From Candidatus Melainabacteria bacterium (lineage in GTDB: Bacteria > Cyanobacteriota > Vampirovibrionia > Gastranaerophilales > Gastranaerophilaceae): a stretch of DNA of 25,417 nt. Position 1 is the stretch's first letter. Each line of letters begins with the position of its first letter. Shown here piece after piece: positions 7,474 through 14,619 of this stretch. The stretch covers positions 1-25,417 of the forward strand of contig QHME01000023.1 of assembly GCA_003258735.1 (NCBI GenBank). The letters are read 5' to 3'. The notes beneath the pieces were generated by a model. The model worked only from the letters and a program-made list of their open reading frames with translations, searched no databases and was not told the origin of the DNA. The position numbers were made by a program, and so were the translations under genes.

Positions 7474-7971
7474 ATGCAAGTTATATTGAAAAAAGAAGTT
7501 CAAAACTTAGGCGAAGTTGGTGACGTTATCAACGTTAAAGACGGTTATGCTAGAAACTTCCTACTTCCTCAAGGTGCAGCAGAAGTTGCAACTGCAGGAG
7601 CTTTGGAAAATAGAGAAAAAAATATCGCTAGAATTAAAGCTAAACAAGAAAAATTGCACCAAGAAGCTTTGGAAAAAGCTGCAGCAATTGAAAAATTTGG
7701 TAAATTGGAATTGTCTGCTAAAGCAGGTGAATCTGGTAAATTGTTCGGTACAATCACAACTAAAAAATTGGCTGAAGAATTGCAAGCTCAAGCTGGTATT
7801 GAAGTTGACAGAAAATCAGTTTCTCTTAACGCTCCAATCAACAAAATCGGTAACTATGTAATGTTAATCAAATTGACTTCAAAAGTTAAATCTGAATTAA
7901 ATGTTGTTGTTACAGCATCTGAAGTTGTTAAAGAATCAATTGAAGAATCTTCAGAAGAATCAGCTGAATAG
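7474..7971 (+). CDS. rplI: 50S ribosomal protein bL9
   Basis: 165 residues. bL9 binds 23S rRNA near the L1 stalk and helps keep reading frame. The N-terminal RNA-binding domain (1-50) carries the family signature VILKKEVQNLGEVGDVINVKDGYARNF (residues 3-29, shown here in part of the family pattern). A long connecting helix rich in Lys/Glu/Ala follows (about 45-75), then the C-terminal rRNA-binding domain (about 80-150) and an acidic Ser/Glu tail. AAGGAG lies eight bases before ATG. It leads a run of close-packed genes continuing to folD. Confidence 0.98.
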   Translation: MQVILKKEVQNLGEVGDVINVKDGYARNFLLPQGAAEVATAGALENREKNIARIKAKQEKLHQEALEKAAAIEKFGKLELSAKAGESGKLFGTITTKKLAEELQAQAGIEVDRKSVSLNAPINKIGNYVMLIKLTSKVKSELNVVVTASEVVKESIEESSEESAE

Positions 7972-7992
7972 TTTAGCAATCAGGGAGTGCGG

Positions 7993-9066
7993 ATGAATCA
8001 ATTATCAAATCTAAAACTACAAGCATTAGCGATTGGTTCATTACCTCACAACACTGTTGAGTCGGCAATGGAAGTTGTAAAGAAGGATTTTTCAGAGATT
8101 CCTTTTTATCCACAACTTAGTAATATTAACAGAAACGAAGACATGACTATCCAATTTTTGGAAGGATTGCCTTCGTTTTTGCCTTCAAATGAAAGTTTTG
8201 AGATTGATACAGAAAGTGAAAAGTTTTTTGAAGATTTGGAAAGTTTTTTCACTGATTATGAAGAAATAATAGCAGATACTGATACAGAAATTTTGGAAAA
8301 ATACGCAATCAGTAAGGAATTTTCATCAACATTTCCTGAGTTTGAAAAAATTATCAAGAACACAAAACCCCAATATGCAAAAGCCCAAATTATTGGTCCG
8401 TTTACACTAGCTGCGATGTTGACAGACCAAAATGGAATTAATGCAATATTTGATGAAACTTTACGTGAAATTGTTGTCAAACTTTTGACGTTAAAGGTTT
8501 TATGGCAAATTAAGCATATAAAACAAGCTAATCCTACAACAATACCGATTATTTTTATGGATGAGCCGACTTTATCTCAGCTTGGAACATCTGCTTATTT
8601 GACTATTTCAGAAAAAGATGTTGTAGATATGCTTGCTGAAATAAGTGAGATTATTCATCAAAATGGTGGTATTAGTGCGATTCATTGTTGTGGAAAATGT
8701 GATTGGACAATTTTAATAAAAGCAAAAGCAGATATTATTAATTTTGATGCATTTGCTTTTTCTGAGCATCTTGGCTTGTTTGCTCAAGAAATAGATAAAT
8801 TTTTGCAAGATGGTGGGAAGCTTGCTTGGGGTTTAGTTCCAACACTTGATGTTGAAGCTTTGAAAAATATTACGCTTGCTGATTTAATCAAAGATTTTGG
8901 GCAAGGAATAAAATATTTGACTAATAAAGGCATTGATGAGAAACTTATTATAGATAATTCGCTTATAACATCATCTTGTGGGGCTGGCTCATTGAGTGTT
9001 GAACTTGCGCAAAAAGCAATGGATTTGGTTTTTGAATTATCAAATGAATTAAGGAAGAGGTTTTAG
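7993..9066 (+). CDS. Core-MetE-like (corrinoid-dependent?) methionine synthase
   Basis: 357 residues, UROD/MetE-like TIM-barrel superfamily. It is about the size of the catalytic half of MetE and lacks MetE's N-terminal folate half, matching 'core-MetE' enzymes thought to take methyl from a corrinoid protein rather than from methyl-folate. Visible: ALAIGSLPH near residue 15-23, IFMDEPTLSQLG, and a zinc-site pattern His231-x-Cys233 (in AIHCCGKCDW), Asp252 where MetE has Glu, and Cys329 (in TSSCGAGS). ATG at 7993 has AGGGAG five bases upstream; GTG at 7987 overlaps that site. It follows rplI by 21 bases and precedes a CooC-like ATPase and folD, which fits a one-carbon role. A corrinoid methyltransferase acting on another substrate remains possible. 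Confidence 0.75.
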   Translation: MNQLSNLKLQALAIGSLPHNTVESAMEVVKKDFSEIPFYPQLSNINRNEDMTIQFLEGLPSFLPSNESFEIDTESEKFFEDLESFFTDYEEIIADTDTEILEKYAISKEFSSTFPEFEKIIKNTKPQYAKAQIIGPFTLAAMLTDQNGINAIFDETLREIVVKLLTLKVLWQIKHIKQANPTTIPIIFMDEPTLSQLGTSAYLTISEKDVVDMLAEISEIIHQNGGISAIHCCGKCDWTILIKAKADIINFDAFAFSEHLGLFAQEIDKFLQDGGKLAWGLVPTLDVEALKNITLADLIKDFGQGIKYLTNKGIDEKLIIDNSLITSSCGAGSLSVELAQKAMDLVFELSNELRKRF

Positions 9067-9068
9067 AT

Positions 9069-9821
9069 TTGACGGTAAAACTTGCAATTACAGGTAAAAG
9101 CGGTAGCGGAAAAACAACAATAGTAAAAGCTTTTATGCACATTTTTAAAGAAATGTTTCCCGAAAAATCAATTTTGTTGTTTGATAACGATTTGGCAGGC
9201 GAACTTGGTCACAGTTTTGGATTGGATATCAGAAATACGATTTACGGTATCAGGAGTGGAAAACACGAGTATAAAACAGGTATTCCTGAAGATATGACAA
9301 AACAAGAATACATTGAATGGGCTATGGAAGATATTTTAGTTCCGATTGATGATAATGTTGATATAATTGTTTCTTGGTTTGTTGGTTCAAAAGATTGCAG
9401 ATGTCCGATTACAAAGCAAATCAATGATGCTGTGTATAAGTTAATAAATCGTTATGATATTGTGATTTTTGACTGTGAATTTGACTTGAAATATTTGAAT
9501 CAACTTGTTGATATTGACATAGATTCAACAATAATAGTTGCAAGACCATCAGAAGAATCTGCACATTTGGCTAAACGTATCGAAGAATTTAGTGCAAAAT
9601 ATGCTGCAGGCAATCAATTAGGCGTTGTGATAAATAAAGTTGATAACGATAACTTGGCTGCAGTTTATGAGCTTTTGAAAAAATACGCTTTGGATGTTCT
9701 TGGTACAATTCCATTTGACAAAGAGTTGAAGAATAATGCAATGTCACGCGAATCTCAAGTTGTTCAAAGTGCAATCAAGGAATTTTATTTTAGGTTAAAT
9801 TTACCGCAGGCAAAACAATAA
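9069..9821 (+). CDS. CooC/AcsF-like MinD-family ATPase
   Basis: 250 residues, cytosolic P-loop NTPase of the MinD/CooC group. The deviant Walker A GKSGSGKTT carries the signature lysine (residues about 8-16). A CxC motif (Cys110-Arg-Cys112, in KDCRCPI) matches the position of the nickel/zinc-binding Cys112-x-Cys114 pair at the CooC dimer interface. VIFDCEFD is the Walker B region and VVINKVD is near the base-contact segment. Family members load nickel into CO dehydrogenase/acetyl-CoA synthase or serve related cofactor maturation. Start is TTG at 9069, two bases after the preceding stop, with GAAGAGG eight bases upstream, so translation is coupled. The metal and client protein cannot be read from the sequence; no CODH gene is visible. 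Confidence 0.75.
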   Translation: MTVKLAITGKSGSGKTTIVKAFMHIFKEMFPEKSILLFDNDLAGELGHSFGLDIRNTIYGIRSGKHEYKTGIPEDMTKQEYIEWAMEDILVPIDDNVDIIVSWFVGSKDCRCPITKQINDAVYKLINRYDIVIFDCEFDLKYLNQLVDIDIDSTIIVARPSEESAHLAKRIEEFSAKYAAGNQLGVVINKVDNDNLAAVYELLKKYALDVLGTIPFDKELKNNAMSRESQVVQSAIKEFYFRLNLPQAKQ

Positions 9822-9839
9822 TTACCCCATGGAGAAGAA

Positions 9840-10676
9840 ATGGCAGAAATTTTAGACGGAAAAAAGTTACGAGAAAAGATTTTAGCAAATTTGAAAACCA
9901 AAATTGATGCATTTGAAACAAAGCCAACTCTTGTTGTAATACTTGTTGGGGATAATCCTGCAAGTAAAATTTATGTGAACAACAAGAAAAAAACTGCCGA
10001 AAAATTAGGTATTGTTTCAGAAGTTATAAATTATCCTGCCGATACTACTGAGGCTGAACTTTTGGCAAAAATAGAAGAACTAAATAACAATTCAGAAGTT
10101 ACTGCAATATTGGTTCAATTACCTTTGCCAAAACATATTTCAAAAGAAAATGTTATCAACACAATTTCTCCAATGAAGGATGTTGATGGTTTTACACCAT
10201 ATAATTTTGGTAAACTGTTTTCCGGTGAAATTCCAACAGTTTATCCATGCACTCCAAAAGGAATTTTACTTTTGCTTGATGAATATAATATTGAGTTAGA
10301 GGGGAAACACGCTGTTATTATTGGGCGTTCCAATATTGTTGGCAGACCTCTTTCACAAATGTTACTGAATCGCAATGCAACAGTTACGGTATGTCACAGC
10401 CATACTAAAAATCTTTCAGACATAATAAAAACTGCAGATGTTGTAGTTTCTGCAGCGGGGAAAAAAATTATAGAAGGGAAAATGTTAAAAAATGGTTGTG
10501 TGATTGTAGATGTTGGAATTTTCAAAGATGAAAACGGAAAAACCCGCGGAGACGTAGACTTTGAAAGTGCATCCAAAGTTGCATCATACATATCACCTGT
10601 TCCAGGTGGTGTCGGACCAATGACAATTACGTCATTGATGCTCAACACTGTGGAACTTTTTGAAAGAAACTTATAA
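9840..10676 (+). CDS. folD: Methylenetetrahydrofolate dehydrogenase/cyclohydrolase FolD
   Basis: 278 residues, typical length. Converts 5,10-methylene-THF to 5,10-methenyl-THF with NAD(P)+ and then to 10-formyl-THF, in the cytosol. Visible: catalytic YxxxK (Tyr45 to Lys49 in YVNNK), the VQLPLPKH segment, PMKDVDGFTPYN, nucleotide-binding GRSNIVGRPL, VSAAGK and the C-terminal PVPGGVGPMT. GGAGAAG precedes the ATG by a few bases. Nineteen bases separate it from the CooC-like gene, so it is probably the last gene of the rplI run and supplies folate one-carbon units near the methionine synthase candidate. Confidence 0.97.
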   Translation: MAEILDGKKLREKILANLKTKIDAFETKPTLVVILVGDNPASKIYVNNKKKTAEKLGIVSEVINYPADTTEAELLAKIEELNNNSEVTAILVQLPLPKHISKENVINTISPMKDVDGFTPYNFGKLFSGEIPTVYPCTPKGILLLLDEYNIELEGKHAVIIGRSNIVGRPLSQMLLNRNATVTVCHSHTKNLSDIIKTADVVVSAAGKKIIEGKMLKNGCVIVDVGIFKDENGKTRGDVDFESASKVASYISPVPGGVGPMTITSLMLNTVELFERNL

Positions 10677-10708
10677 TTTAAACCGATTAAGAGTTTAATA
10701 GGTTTAAA
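10677..10708. terminator. Weak hairpin between folD and the convergent 109-aa gene
   Basis: TTTAAACC (10677-10684) pairs with GGTTTAAA (10701-10708) across a 16-base loop, starting right after the folD stop and overlapping the end of the minus-strand gene. AT-rich and lacking a long T-run, so only a tentative bidirectional terminator. Confidence 0.35.
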
Positions 10709-11016
10709 GTACAGCTTGACTTGATGTTGTTGTTTACAAGTGTCTTCAAGCCAGAAATTTCGTTTTCAATAGCTGTTAGTTGTGAATCAATAGAATCCTT
10801 TTCTGTTTCAAGTTGGTCACTCAAATCTTCATAATAGATGTAGTTTGCATCATCTGTGTAATCACTGTCATCTTGTCCTGAATATTCTCTTTGAATTGCA
10901 GTCATTTGTGATGTTGCATATTGAACTTGGTTTTGAATTGAAGTGTACTGTAATTGTAAAAAGTTTTTTTGTAAAGTCAATAAACTCTTTTGACTTGCTA
11001 ATGCTAAAAATGCCAT
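10687..11016 (-). CDS. 109-aa helical protein, miniature relative of the 590-aa exported protein
   Basis: Function unknown. The N-terminus MAFLALASQKSLLTLQ resembles MGLAASQARLLTIT of the 590-aa protein, and the C-terminal coil (DSIDSQLTAIENEISGLKTL) aligns with that protein's DTIDLKMKNLDTEISSLTTE. The large variable centre is absent; a short acidic Tyr/Asp stretch (about 48-62) replaces it. No signal peptide. It may be a second flagellar-type export substrate or a partner of the larger one. ATG at 11016 has AAGGAG about seven bases upstream. It converges with folD and stands alone. Confidence 0.7.
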   Translation of the reverse strand: MAFLALASQKSLLTLQKNFLQLQYTSIQNQVQYATSQMTAIQREYSGQDDSDYTDDANYIYYEDLSDQLETEKDSIDSQLTAIENEISGLKTLVNNNIKSSCTLNLLNS

Positions 11017-11121
11017 ATCTCGTCTCCTTATTTAAATATCTTTTTAGTTCTCTCTTCTATATAAAGTTTTTTTAGAAGATTGAATTTCAGCATGTGTTTT
11101 ATTTGTAACATTTGTTTACAA

Positions 11122-11147
11122 ACGATGGCATTAATTTTTGAGTTTTA
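11122..11147 (-). promoter_or_regulatory. Weak sigma-28-like promoter of the 109-aa gene
   Basis: On the minus strand TAAA (11147-11144), 14 bases, then GCCATCGT (11129-11122). Only GCC of the -10 consensus is kept. The resulting leader of about 100 bases is similar in length to that of the 590-aa gene. Tentative. Confidence 0.3.
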
Positions 11148-11166
11148 AGTATAGGCAGTTTTAACT

Positions 11167-11189
11167 TGTCTCTCCGAATGGGAGAGACA
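11167..11189. repeat. Short perfect hairpin
   Basis: TGTCTCTCC (11167-11175), 5-base loop, GGAGAGACA (11181-11189). No T-run on either side. A second small stem, CTCGAAA (11210-11216) with TTTCGAG (11225-11231), stands between it and the end of the pseudopilin gene. Together they may weakly terminate that minus-strand gene. Confidence 0.4.
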
Positions 11190-11245
11190 GAAATTATATT
11201 TGAGAGGAGCTCGAAAATTTACAATTTCGAGTGAAGATACAATTG

Positions 11246-12058
11246 TTATTTCAAAAAATTTCTCCAATATGTCCCTTTGCCATCAGGGCTCTTGTCTTTT
11301 AGTGCAAAATATGCACAAGAAAATGCCGGTATATCTGCTCCTAACTCATAATTGCAGTATTTTGCGATTTCCGTATCATCTGTGATATTTTCAGTGAAAC
11401 CATTCCAACTTGTGCCAGTATATGGTACAACTGCATTGTTTTCTGTGAACACAAAAACAAACCTGTCATACCCAAGTTGATTCGGTTTGTCGTTTCCATT
11501 AATATCTACACAAACCTTTGGTCCGGAAGAATAATTATGTTGAGTTGAAGAATTATCAAATGCATATAATCTTCCAACAATATCAATTGCAACACGTGAT
11601 TCATCACATGGGTAATGTTCTGTAGCTATACTATTTAGATTTTTTTGTGTAATTTTATGGGTGCGGTCGTACTCGAGCCACCAGCCATCGGTAGTTTTTT
11701 GGTAACCTTTAAAATATGTCATAAATTTGTCTAATACCAAGTCACTTCTTTTATTACCTTCAGAGTTGTCCCCTCCATACAAAATCACATCTGCATCGTG
11801 GACAGAGGATTCTTCTTGAGAGTAAAACGTTCTTGCGGCTATATTTAATTCGGCATACGTCTTTTTGAACTGGCTTTCAAGTTTTTTATTTTTTAAATGG
11901 GTCATCAAATTTGGAATTGTCAAAGCTGCAACAACCCCAATTATACCAAGGGTGATTAAAACCTCTGCTAGTGTAAAGCCTAACTTAACTTTAGACTGTG
12001 GCGAATTTATGTGCGTAGCACCTTCTGCAAGTATAAAACCAAATCTACGATATATCAT
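11246..12058 (-). CDS. Type IV pilin-like / pseudopilin protein with double prepilin motif
   Basis: 270 residues from the chosen start. The prepilin peptidase site is G27/F28 with Glu32 at +5, followed by the membrane helix GFTLAEVLITLGIIGVVAA (27-45). The mature C-terminal domain has four cysteines and the loop VDINGNDKPNQLGYDRFVF, also present in the second pilin of this window. The leader is 27 residues, longer than typical, and contains a degenerate copy, FGFILAEGATHI (6-17). ATG at 12058 is chosen over 12106 because GGAGGG lies just upstream. It is divergent from a 91-aa XRE regulator with two shared palindromes between. Probably a membrane-anchored minor pilin or a substrate of a type II/IV pilus-like machine; no assembly genes are nearby. 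Confidence 0.9.
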   Translation of the reverse strand: MIYRRFGFILAEGATHINSPQSKVKLGFTLAEVLITLGIIGVVAALTIPNLMTHLKNKKLESQFKKTYAELNIAARTFYSQEESSVHDADVILYGGDNSEGNKRSDLVLDKFMTYFKGYQKTTDGWWLEYDRTHKITQKNLNSIATEHYPCDESRVAIDIVGRLYAFDNSSTQHNYSSGPKVCVDINGNDKPNQLGYDRFVFVFTENNAVVPYTGTSWNGFTENITDDTEIAKYCNYELGADIPAFSCAYFALKDKSPDGKGTYWRNFLK

Positions 12059-12071
12059 TTTTCCCTCCATA

Positions 12072-12085
12072 ACCCATATATGGGT
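12072..12085. promoter_or_regulatory. Operator palindrome 1 of the pilin/XRE module
   Basis: ACCCATATATGGGT is a perfect 14-bp palindrome. It lies about 7-20 bases downstream of the predicted pilin transcription start. Its core repeats exactly at 12113-12124, 40 bp centre to centre (about four helical turns). Confidence 0.75.
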
Positions 12086-12097
12086 CGTATGAAATTT

Positions 12098-12128
12098 ATT
12101 ATACATTACTATCCCATATATGGGTCAA
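12098..12128 (-). promoter_or_regulatory. Pseudopilin promoter
   Basis: Minus strand TTGACC (12128-12123), 19-base spacer, consensus TATAAT (12103-12098). The second operator overlaps the -35. Spacing is slightly long, which can suit a regulated promoter. Confidence 0.6.
12113..12124. promoter_or_regulatory. Operator palindrome 2 of the pilin/XRE module
   Basis: CCCATATATGGG, identical to the core of the first operator, overlapping the pilin -35 and lying about 32 bases before the XRE start codon. A dimer here would cover the pilin promoter and could control the regulator's own gene. Confidence 0.75.
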
Positions 12129-12155
12129 AATTTTAATAAATCTTGAGAAAACTTA

Positions 12156-12431
12156 ATGAAAGAACGAGAAAAATATTATTGCAAAACAATTGGTGCGGCT
12201 ATTAGGCAAATTAGAATAGAAAAATATCACAAAAGTGCGTTAATGTTTGCTTACGAAAATGATATACCAAAATCTACTCTGACAAGAATTGAGCGAGGGG
12301 AAAATGAACCGCAGGTTATTACATTGAAGAAAATTGCAGAAGCTTTTGGTTGGTCTATGAGTGAACTTTTTGAAAATATTGAAAAAAATCTACCAAAAGA
12401 TTTTAAAATTTTTGATGATGAACATTATTAG
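12156..12431 (+). CDS. XRE-family transcriptional regulator, divergent to pseudopilin
   Basis: 91 residues, a single HTH_3 domain (about 10-70): IGAAIRQIRIEKYHKSA, then IPKSTLTRIERGENEP as recognition helix and following turn, and LKKIAEAFGWSMSELFE. The short C-terminal tail is charged. It probably binds the two CCCATATATGGG sites between itself and the pseudopilin gene and represses one or both. It resembles the other 91-aa regulator in this window (shared KS-x3-F-x-YE and L-[TS]-RIE-x-G patterns), which also stands divergent to a pseudopilin. The start ATG has only weak GAGAA upstream. Confidence 0.9.
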   Translation: MKEREKYYCKTIGAAIRQIRIEKYHKSALMFAYENDIPKSTLTRIERGENEPQVITLKKIAEAFGWSMSELFENIEKNLPKDFKIFDDEHY

Positions 12432-12684
12432 GGGAGTGCTATGTTGACAAAGTTATGGTCGAGCTAGTGAGCCCAACCTACTTTATTACTTGTGTCTCAC
12501 AAGGGGCAGGGGAGCATGTGTTTAGCTGAACTTGTTTCAGCATCTCAAATAGAACAGATTAGTTTTATGAAAAATTTGTAATACTAAATACCCTGCAATA
12601 CCAAGTAGGAACAGAATGTTACGTTTCGCTCAGCTCAACTCATATTCTGGTTAGTTAAGGGTGACATAGACCTTGAAACATCTT
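12432..12684. other. Repeat-bearing intergenic region after the XRE gene
   Basis: Holds the right arm of the 30-base inverted repeat (12458-12487); a CACAAGGGGC segment (about 12496-12505) whose reverse complement occurs in the G-rich block near 783-792; and a decayed hairpin with CAGAAT/ATTCTG arms (about 12612-12649) followed by AAGGGTGACA, resembling the element at 1049-1122. No gene seen. Confidence 0.5.
12458..12487 (-). repeat. Inverted repeat, right copy (pair with 7252-7281)
   Basis: Reverse complement of 7252-7281 with one mismatch in 30. Confidence 0.75.
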
Positions 12685-12688
12685 CGAC

Positions 12689-14485
12689 CTATTTTGTACG
12701 TTGGAAAAAGCCTGCAAGTTCTTTATGCGGAATGATTTTTGATATCGGTCTTCCGTGTGGGCATGTGTATGGCATTTTTGTTGTGCGCCATTTTTTTATA
12801 ATGTCTTGCATTTGCCAAATTGATAATTTGGTATTGGCTTTTACTGACGCTTTGCAGGATGTTGTAATCAAAATCTTTTCTTCAAGGTTATCTATATCAC
12901 CTTCTATATTGTCCAAAATGTCTGCAATAATATCTTTAGGATTCACTTTTGCAAGTAGTTGTGGAACTTTGCGGAAAATGAGTTCATTGTCGCTGACAAA
13001 TTCTATTCCGTAGCCAAATTTCTCAAATTTTTCAATATTATTTTTGATGATTTCTGCTTCGGTTGATGAAACCTCTACTACATCAGAAACAAATAACATT
13101 TGAGAAATGATGTCTTTTTCAGACTTTAGTTTTTCGTAAATATAGCGTTCTTGCGCGATGTGTTGGTCAACAATTTCCAAACCTTCTTCTACGTCAATCA
13201 AAATATATGTATCGCGGTATTGTCCGATGATGTTGTCTTGTGGTTCTTCAACTTTTGGTTGTTCTGTGAAAAACTGTTTTTGTTGTGGTTGGTTAAATGT
13301 TTGATTTTTATGTTGTAAATTATTTATTTCACTATCTGAAACATACATTGTATCAGTGTTTTTATCTACAAAAAATTCCTTTGGTTCAGATGTTGGAAAT
13401 GGAATTACATCTTGAGGATTTTCTTGTGGGTTGTCGAAAGAAATTGACGGTTGAATTTGCGGTTCATAACTTTGCGTTTGAACTTTTGGTTTTTCAACAT
13501 AATTAGCCAAACCTGCTTCAACTGCAGAATATATGAAATTAAAAATTTGGTTAGGATTTCTGTAGCGCACTTCTTTTTTTGTTGGGTGAACATTTACATC
13601 CACATCATGCGGTGAAATTTCAAGGTTCAGGACAACAAACGGATATTTGTTGTTTGCTGTTAGGTGCTTATACACCATATCAATTGCTTTTTGAAATATC
13701 GGACATTTTACGACACGAGAATTAATATAAATGTGATAATTTTTTTTGCTTGAACGTGTATAATCCGGTGTGCTCACAAATCCGCTAATTTTTAGTCCTG
13801 ACAAATCATCTGTTTTTAAAACTTCTTTCAAGTTGTTAGTCACATCAGATGAAAAAACTTCTTTAATCGTTTGTGTCAAATTATTTTGACCTGTCGTATT
13901 CAAAACGGTTCTGCCAAATTTCTTCAATTCAATTGCGACTTCAGGATGAGATAGCGCAATTGATTGAATAATTTCTTGGATATATGAAAACTCGGTATTT
14001 TGATTTTTTAAAAATTTCAAACGAACCGGAACATTGTAAAACAAATCTCTGATATCCATAATTGTTCCGATTGCACAGCCTGTTTCTACTTGAGAAACTT
14101 CGGAATTTTCACATTTTACTTTGGTACCTGTTTCAAAATCCTTTGTTCGAGTTGTACAAGTCAGCTTTGAAATAGAAATAATACTGGCTAAAGCTTCTCC
14201 TCTAAAACCCAATGTATGGATATCAAAAAGGTCTTCATCTTCTTGCAGTTTACTTGTTGCGTGTTTAGAAAAAGCAAGCAAAATATCATCAGGGTGAATT
14301 CCGCATCCGTTATCCGCTACACGAATATCTCGGCATTCGTTATTGATTTCAATACTGACACGTGTCGCTCCTGCATCAATAGAATTTTCGACAAGTTCTT
14401 TTACAACAGATGCCGGACGCTCAATAACTTCTCCTGCCGCAATTTGATTAATTAAATGTTTCGATAACTGTTTTATTCTTGGCAC
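12689..14485 (-). CDS. mutL: DNA mismatch repair protein MutL
   Basis: 598 residues. MutL couples MutS mismatch recognition to strand incision. The N-terminal GHKL ATPase has ENSIDAGAT, DNGCGI and TLGFRGEAL. A proline/glutamine-rich linker spans about 330-415. The C-terminal domain carries the endonuclease-type motif DQHIAQERYIYE (from Asp440), a variant of DQHA(x)2E(x)4E with Ile for Ala, plus TTSCKAS and CPHGRP, the metal-site motifs of nicking MutLs. It therefore probably nicks DNA itself, as expected without MutH. GTG at 14485 gives the canonical MPRIKQL start with GAAGG nine bases upstream; TTG at 14494 has no spacing from that site. It is divergent from a DNA methyltransferase gene. Confidence 0.96.
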   Translation of the reverse strand: MPRIKQLSKHLINQIAAGEVIERPASVVKELVENSIDAGATRVSIEINNECRDIRVADNGCGIHPDDILLAFSKHATSKLQEDEDLFDIHTLGFRGEALASIISISKLTCTTRTKDFETGTKVKCENSEVSQVETGCAIGTIMDIRDLFYNVPVRLKFLKNQNTEFSYIQEIIQSIALSHPEVAIELKKFGRTVLNTTGQNNLTQTIKEVFSSDVTNNLKEVLKTDDLSGLKISGFVSTPDYTRSSKKNYHIYINSRVVKCPIFQKAIDMVYKHLTANNKYPFVVLNLEISPHDVDVNVHPTKKEVRYRNPNQIFNFIYSAVEAGLANYVEKPKVQTQSYEPQIQPSISFDNPQENPQDVIPFPTSEPKEFFVDKNTDTMYVSDSEINNLQHKNQTFNQPQQKQFFTEQPKVEEPQDNIIGQYRDTYILIDVEEGLEIVDQHIAQERYIYEKLKSEKDIISQMLFVSDVVEVSSTEAEIIKNNIEKFEKFGYGIEFVSDNELIFRKVPQLLAKVNPKDIIADILDNIEGDIDNLEEKILITTSCKASVKANTKLSIWQMQDIIKKWRTTKMPYTCPHGRPISKIIPHKELAGFFQRTK

Positions 14486-14619
14486 TTTTCTCAACCTTCA
14501 ATCTCAATCTACATCAAACACAAAATCATCTAAATGTTTGATTACAAATTTGAAACATTTTTATAAGATTGGAGTGTAAAACAAAGACTTGGATAATTGT
14601 ATAAAGACGGAGGGACATT

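Noticed and set aside
9069..9821. Assignment as MinD (cell-division site selection)
   Set aside because: No C-terminal amphipathic membrane helix and no minC/minE nearby; the CxC motif and neighbours favour the CooC/AcsF group.
12689..14485. Loss of MutL endonuclease activity because of Ile in DQHIAQE
   Set aside because: The metal-site residues Asp, His and both Glu are kept, and the other C-terminal motifs (TTSCKAS, CPHGRP) are present.
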